From Siderastrea siderea (Eukaryota > Cnidaria > Anthozoa > Scleractinia > Rhizangiidae): a stretch of 64,000 bases of DNA. The position numbers and the translations under genes were made by a program. The DNA lies in assembly GCA_964030785.1 (NCBI GenBank), contig OZ034969.1:36494301-36558300 (forward strand), in the 5' to 3' direction. The notes under the pieces were generated by a model that saw nothing but the letters and a program-made list of their open reading frames with translations, did no database searches and was not told the DNA's origin. Positions 58,620 to 64,000 of the stretch are shown here, one piece after another (position 1 is the first letter of the stretch; the number at the start of each line of letters is the position of its first letter).

Positions 58620-60049
58620 CTGTGTTTGTTCTACATGACAAGTATTTTGTGTGCCTTGATTGCTGTCGCTTCAGTGGCCGTGACCATTGCCTACAGTCTC
58701 GCGTGGGGAAGTGAGAAAAGCCAAGAGTGGATTCGTCTGTCACCACCTCTTTCTTTCGAGACGTACTAATCGTGCGACCAAGCAAATGCCTCCTCCTTGC
58801 CTCGCTGACGGTGATGTTTTCAAAATACAACGCGGAGAAAGTTTTTCCTAATCAGCAACGTGACAGTGAGTTGCCACGGAAGAAAATGACTGTACCTTCA
58901 ATAAAGTCCAGAGAGGTATCAAAGCTAAAAATGCAGAGTGTTGCCAAGGCCAAACGTCGTTTGTCCATTACTCAAGGATGCTTCTACTCAGCATTTCTTG
59001 TGGTTCTTGGTGTGCTTTCGTATGGAACCAGAGACTCTGCACGATACTTTTTATCTAAATCCCTTGACGATCACATTTGGACTTTTGAGAAGGTAATTTT
59101 AAAAGAACGCATATTTTAGAGTCACCACTAATGGTCAACTTAAGACAGTAGAAACCACGATTCCAGCTCTGGTTATTTGAGCCAGTCATCGATTAACACA
59201 GAGCAACAGGACTTTCTCAAGTTTGCATTTGATGGTATGTGCAGTTTGTAACAAAGATTGGATGGAATTCATAATATGAATTAACTAAGATGAAAGTATT
59301 AGCTGAAATCTATTATTCATAAATTGAAGTATTTTATCAATAGCATCCTTTTGACAGGATGGATATACATTTCACAATACCTAGATATGCTACCACTGCT
59401 TATTAAATGTGAATTCCTTCGACAGGTAACAGATCCAAGGATGTTCTGGAATTGGTTGAATGAGACCCTAATTCCATATCTCTATTCTAGTCACTATCAA
59501 TTTTCTTCCCAAGAGACTTCACGAGTGGGTGGCGAGTTCACGTCGACTGTGATTGGAATGCTACGCTTACGTCAATTAAGAGCGAAAGAAGGTCAGTGAA
59601 TTTAGGTTACTGAGAGTCTTGAACCGAGTTATTGACATTTTCTATAGTGATGGTAAGGCGTTTGTCATTTTCGGAGTTTGTTCAACTTTACTTAAACCGG
59701 CAGAATTTTTCCCCCTGCACGGTAATCTGTCATCATTGGTTGCGGCATTGGCGGAAAAGCTATCGTGACGCAAGAACTAAATTGCCTCTACAAGGCTAAA
59801 ATGAGGTTTTTTCTTAAACAAGAAAATCTGTGGTTAATTTGAAGTTAATTTGTGAGCCACTAGAATTAAACCTCCGAATTCTCCTCACAAAAAATTCTAT
59901 GCATTGTTAGAATTGTGTTACCTGTATCACCTCTGGACTTGTGGAATGGTGATTCCCAACTAACTCGGTTGAAGTTGTTATGTAATGCAGTCAATTTAAG
60001 ATAAGAACGTTTTCCTACTCGGTAGTTCTACCTAGTTTTCCACTTGACA

Positions 60050-60400
60050 TTTGTAATCTAGTTGATTAAACATAATGGAAAGGCAACGTTTCGTCTCGTT
60101 GTGTTAAATATTCTGGGAATTTATTCGGCAACTTTAGATGGCGTCAGTAGTCCAAAAAGTAGCCTGAAACTTTCCATGATTTCGTACTTTTTGGCAACTG
60201 TCTTCTTTATTGTCAACCTTCACCAAGTTTCTTCGAAAATGCCAACAGACAGCACACGCGCGAGCGCTAGCGATGTCGCAGAAGCTGCGGTTATTCAGCC
60301 TCTGTTGCAAGTTAAACCTCCCAAACCATTCGATTTTATGAAACATGGAGAGTGGCCTTGTTGGTTAAAAAGATTTGATCTTAGACATATTCAACGCTAA
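60050..60400 (+). mobile_element. Gag-like start of an LTR-type retroelement, truncated
   Basis: A + frame with ATG at 60239 reads TDSTRASASDVAEAA, then PPKPFDFMKHGEWPCWLKRF, resembling the N-terminus of Ty3/Gypsy-type Gag frames in invertebrates. It stops after about 53 residues. TGGCGTCAGTAG at about 60139 resembles a primer-binding-site start. No LTR pair was identified. It lies in an intron of the pseudogene copy. Confidence 0.5.
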
Positions 60401-60605
60401 AAATAACGCTAATAATAACAACGTTAAAAACCACAGTGCAGGAAAATATGCTGTCAACCACATACACCTAGGCCTATCCCCAAGAATACAACGTTCACAA
60501 ACACCCCACATGGACCCCTCCCGTCCCAATATGTATCATAAACATACCAATCAATCACCCGTGACCTTCAAGAACCTACCAAAGGAATGTAAGTAAGTAA
60601 ACCTA

Positions 60606-60640
60606 TAGACGGCCTCGCCCTACGGGGTACGGGCCGTCTA
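60606..60640. repeat. Short GC-rich hairpin
   Basis: TAGACGGCC (60606-60614) and GGCCGTCTA (60632-60640) pair around a 17-nt loop, in an AT-rich intron. Confidence 0.7.
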
Positions 60641-62339
60641 ATAAGGCCACTCTTAACTAGGTCTAGGCTGTGTGATGCCGCCTGCTTTCCTTTCCGAATT
60701 CACTGAAATCCTAAAATATTTTAATTTTCTCTTTTTCTTTGTTAGTCCAATGCACAGTGCTCAGCAACTGGTGGAAACATTCCTGTTACGATTCATATTC
60801 CACTGAGAAAGAGTCCAGAGAGCCGTTTAGATTCAAAGACGCTAACTCTTCAGTGCAGTGCAAGCAATGCACTCTACCTTGGGTGTACCGAACAGCAGAA
60901 GAACTTGTCTCCTCAACAAAATGGGGTCATCTTGCCTGGTATAGTGGTGGGGGATACACCACTGTTTTTAGGCTATGACGAAGAAACTGCCCATAAAATG
61001 ATAGACCTGTTACAATCAGAAAACTGGGTTGGCCGTGCAACAAGGGCTGTCATAGTTGAATTTACTCTTTACAACCCGACAATCAACACATTGACAGTTT
61101 GTTCCTTGTTCTTTGAACTACTTCAAACAGGGCAGGCTACTACATTTAAACATATCGACACGATATCCTTGTACAACACAGAATCCATCCTCCAAGTGTT
61201 TCAAGGCCTTTGCTTGATCATTTTCATGGCAATGGTTTCTTATAAAATTTTTGAGGCTATCACGACACTGATTCGTCAAGGACGGCTTTGCTTGTGTTCT
61301 GTACGGTACTGGTTGGACCTTGGACACCTTATCTCATCCATATCACTTCTTGTGTTCAGAATTATCAAGTCTTACCACACAACTAAGAGCGCACAAGACT
61401 TGCAGCGCAATATCTTTGCTGCAGTCAATTTTCAGAGGGCTGTTCTATGGGCGGACGTTGAAAACTGCATGTTGACCATTCTCACTTTCTTTACAACAGT
61501 CAAGTTACTACAACTGTCCTACTTTAACATGTATACACGTGCGCTTTCCCATGCTCTGCGCATTTGGATGCGGGACTTGCTCTTTTTCCTCTTTGTTCTT
61601 TTAGTTCTGTTCCTTGCATTTATGCTGACAGGAATTTTGCTATTTGGATCGCGCATTGGCCGTTATTCAAGTTTTTGGCCAGCATTTTGTTTTCAGCTTG
61701 AAATCGTTCTAGGAAAGGTGAAAGACCGACCCATAAACGAACTTATTGAAGCCAACTTGATTTTAGGCCGTACATTTGTCACCCTACTCCTCATGGGCAT
61801 CACAGTTACAATGATGAACTTTTTTATATCTGCATTAAATGATGCAGTATGATACCAGATAGGATAAGATACCAGGGAGAACCAGGCTGATATTCACACT
61901 TCTAATCTAACCAAGAACGCTCAAGTGGGAACCGGCAAGCCACAAAACAGAAAAGCAGCAAAAAGCAGCAAACAGAGGTCTGAAATGTTTTTTGACCAAA
62001 TCAGCTACCGATTAAAGACCATAAACGCGATTCAAAATCAATCAAAATTATACATGGTTCACAAAAAACTGTCTGAGGCGCTCAAACGCATCGATGAGGC
62101 TAGTGAAGAGGACTAGTTTGATTGACACATTCAAAGGTCAGTTAAAAAACTGGATGAGAGTTTCAATGCGTAAAAAAGTGAAACTAAATGTTATTTTTGC
62201 TCCACGTTATTTCTTTAGACAGCCAATTCACAAACAACAAGACAGGAATGGCCGGTACACAAGGATCACAATCAATAAACAATAATTTAATCCGCCCCGG
62301 TGACGATTGTTATCAGTTACAATCCGGTCTTGACAGACT

Positions 62340-62635
62340 AAACCAGTGGATAGTGTTTTTCGCGCGCTCTGATTGGCTACTTAAACTCGGGATAGTGTTT
62401 GCTATTCAGCTATTCACCTCCCGGCAATTTTCTGGATTTCGCGCGCGCGTTTTCCCTCATTTTTGAGAAAGAAAAGGAACTTTTTGGTGCTGGTTATCCA
62501 CTGGTTTGGTATATACAAAACAATCATTTGTCCTCGGTGTTGGTGAAGAGTGGTTACCTTTTTACCTCGCCGCTTCTCGGCTCAGCAAAGATCCACCACT
62601 ATTCACCTCCACTTCAGTGGATAATTGTTAACATT
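62340..62635 (+). repeat. Dispersed repeat, copy 2
   Basis: Partner of 43600-43870. Here it lies downstream of the pseudogene, whereas copy 1 is inside an intron, so it inserted independently and was not carried by the duplication. Confidence 0.75.
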
Positions 62636-62744
62636 TGGAAGTAAATCTAGATGATGGAATATAGCTCAGCTTAAAGCAAAGTTCCTCTGATCTTCTGCGA
62701 GTAAACAACGATCTTGTATGACTATAATTTCCATGGAGTAACCC

Positions 62745-62984
62745 TGACCCCACAAAGCACCTCAATGCTCACTTATATTACGATTTCAGATGGAACTGGC
62801 ACATAAAAACTACGTTAAAACCCCTATCGGTGGCTGTCTGTTCCGCCATTTGGAACTCAATACGAGATGCTGGACGTCTTTGACATTATCAGCTATTTTG
62901 GATGACGGTCTTGTGAGTAATGACCTGCAGTTTGCTGTCGAGTCGGTTGGACACCCTCGTGTAATGAGAAGTAAATGTCATTGA
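62745..62984 (+). other. 3' flank shared with the intact gene, with a short open frame
   Basis: Resembles 47541-47720. ATG at 62790 follows TTTCAG and opens 64 codons (MELAHKNYVKTPIGG... ending RSKCH). The equivalent in the other copy begins MELSHKRY and is soon interrupted. It could be a conserved 3' UTR or a lost exon; no domain was recognised. Confidence 0.35.
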
Positions 62985-62989
62985 AGTAA

Positions 62990-63570
62990 GGGTATCAGAT
63001 TGACTCTAGTATGAAAATGACGGAGCTGGTTCGTTAGGACATAAAGGCGGAAGACAATGCTATCAAAGGCCACATAGCTGGGATCTATTCTTGAGATTTC
63101 ATCAAGGTTAGTGAGCCCTTTTGGCGTACACTCTTCTGTTCTCACGATTGGAACCGCCCTTTACCTGATGATAATACAGCGAATCTTCAAAATACATTTC
63201 TGATTTAACTGTTTCAACACTACCAGTACTCCCTCACGAGTAAATCCTTTGTAAACTGCATCCAATGCAATAGCGAGATTTACCAACTCGTCACTGCCAC
63301 CTCTGTCGGTACATTTGGTATAAACGCTGACATTTATCCGTGAAATAGGCTCGTTCAAGGTCACTAGCAGTAGAATTGCGTAATAATTTATCTTCAAAAA
63401 GGTTTTTCTTCAAAGAGAATACCTGGAAATATCAAAATTATTGGATTAAAATTAAATTTGCTTTGACCATTTGTAACAGAGGCTCTCCCGATTAACCCAA
63501 GAATGGTTTGTTAAGAGCTTTGTTGGGTAGTTCAGATGCGATATATGTACTTTAAACCATTATAAGTAGG
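62990..63570. other. Unassigned sequence
   Basis: A 78-codon minus frame (63161-63397) has no recognised domain. No repeats noticed. Confidence 0.4.
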
Positions 63571-63575
63571 AGGAA

Positions 63576-63632
63576 ACAAAATGGTTGGTTGGTTGGTTGG
63601 TTGGTTCACTAACCGACTGACTGACTGACTGA

Positions 63633-63663
<31 letters not shown>

Positions 63664-63738
63664 ACTGACTGACTGACTGACTGACTGACTGACTGACTGA
63701 CTGACTGACTGACTGACTGACTGACTGACTGACTGACT
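63576..63738 (+). repeat. (GGTT)n then (GACT/GGCT)n microsatellite
   Basis: About six GGTT units (63581-63606) are followed by a GACT-type array with a GGCT patch near 63640-63662. A Ser/Gln/Val-repeat frame on the minus strand is an artefact of this array. Confidence 0.95.
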
Positions 63739-64000
63739 GACCATATCAACAATAAAAACCATTTTTAGGTCACCTATTTAGGTCAGCGCTACAACATCAC
63801 AAACGGGACCAAACAATCCTTAGCTGAAACGTTTATTGAGTTAGTTTATTTACCTTATACACGTGCAATTTAAAAGACATGTACAGTTGGCAGCTGCATT
63901 GCTCCAGAGAAACTGTTCACCCTACTTTATCTTAGTCATGTCTATGTTAGATAGGCAGGATCAGGCCAATATGGAGTGTTCATTCGTCTAAGTTATTACG

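Larger units (their letters stand above)
58620..62116 (+). pseudogene. Partial polycystin-1-like copy (truncated, frameshifted)
   Basis: Homologous to 40563-45994. Parts: 58620-59092 (from TM4 to the donor AAG|GTAATT), 59426-59591 (166 bp, same phases) and 60746-62116. Lesions: a 1-nt deletion at 58731-58737 after EKSQEW; an extra T in 60965-60969 just after WYSGGGY; in-frame TGA 61850-61852 and TAA 61865-61867 after FFISALNDAV, beyond which the frame continues into a recognisable C-tail (FFDQISYRLKTI, LSEALKRIDEA). The REJ, GPS and PLAT regions are absent. The pore LGK is retained. Intron positions are conserved, so it arose by DNA duplication, not retrocopying. The channel part is otherwise well preserved. 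If the frameshifts were assembly errors a shortened protein could exist, but the missing N-terminus argues for a pseudogene. Confidence 0.88.

Noticed and set aside
58727..59119. Independent small gene starting with GTG
   Set aside because: It is the frame-shifted continuation of the polycystin copy; homology extends upstream in another frame.
61843..61880. Intron that would remove the two stops in the second copy
   Set aside because: The space between plausible GT and AG sites is far too short for an intron, and the reading frame continues unchanged across the stops.
63532..63762. Ser-Gln-Val repeat protein
   Set aside because: Direct translation of the GACT/GGCT microsatellite.

Overview
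The window reads as nuclear DNA of a cnidarian, most likely an anthozoan and plausibly a stony coral. It holds a multi-exon polycystin-1-like gene with short GT-AG bounded exons in AT-rich introns, and a dense mixture of L1/Tx1-type and L2/CR1-type LINE pieces, Penelope-like fragments with hammerhead-type cores, a Crypton recombinase scrap, RecQ-like helicase scraps and many foldback elements. No bacterial-style operons, CRISPR arrays, rRNA or tRNA genes were seen. The taxon is inferred from protein families and repeat content; no search was run.

The main gene runs on the + strand from at least 2105 to 45994. I could chain 13 exons whose phases all agree, giving 1,696 codons plus a stop. In order they encode a glycine-rich segment, two short Ser/Thr-rich linker exons that resemble each other, an egg-jelly-receptor (REJ)-type segment, a GAIN-type region with a GPS motif (CSCTHLT), TM1, a PLAT/LH2 domain, a further multi-span block and the polycystin channel domain, followed by a poly(A) signal. 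The 5' end is not identified and probably lies outside the window.

The intron between the two linker exons (3766-28153) is about 24 kb. It holds a Mutator-like foldback MITE, a second palindromic element, and a very large nested inverted-repeat structure from about 6.9 to 26.5 kb. Its core is about 9 kb of a 10-bp minisatellite (GCTATACAYR) in two opposed arms (15065-19150 and 20203-25297), separated by a 1-kb spacer that is itself an inverted-repeat element and bordered by unique-sequence inverted arms. An L1/Tx1-type LINE interrupts the left side and a short LINE tail interrupts the right minisatellite arm. Other introns contain several foldback elements, two of them with TTAA target sites.

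Downstream (46-58 kb) no host gene could be supported. This part holds repeats and fragments: LINE tails, a Penelope-like fragment, a Crypton-type recombinase scrap, and two decayed repeated-ORF remnants. At 58.35-62.1 kb a helicase scrap is joined directly to a partial second copy of the polycystin gene. That copy begins in the middle of the PLAT/TM exon, keeps the intron phases, and carries a 1-nt deletion, a 1-nt insertion and two stops, so it is called a pseudogene. The window ends in simple repeats and unassigned sequence.
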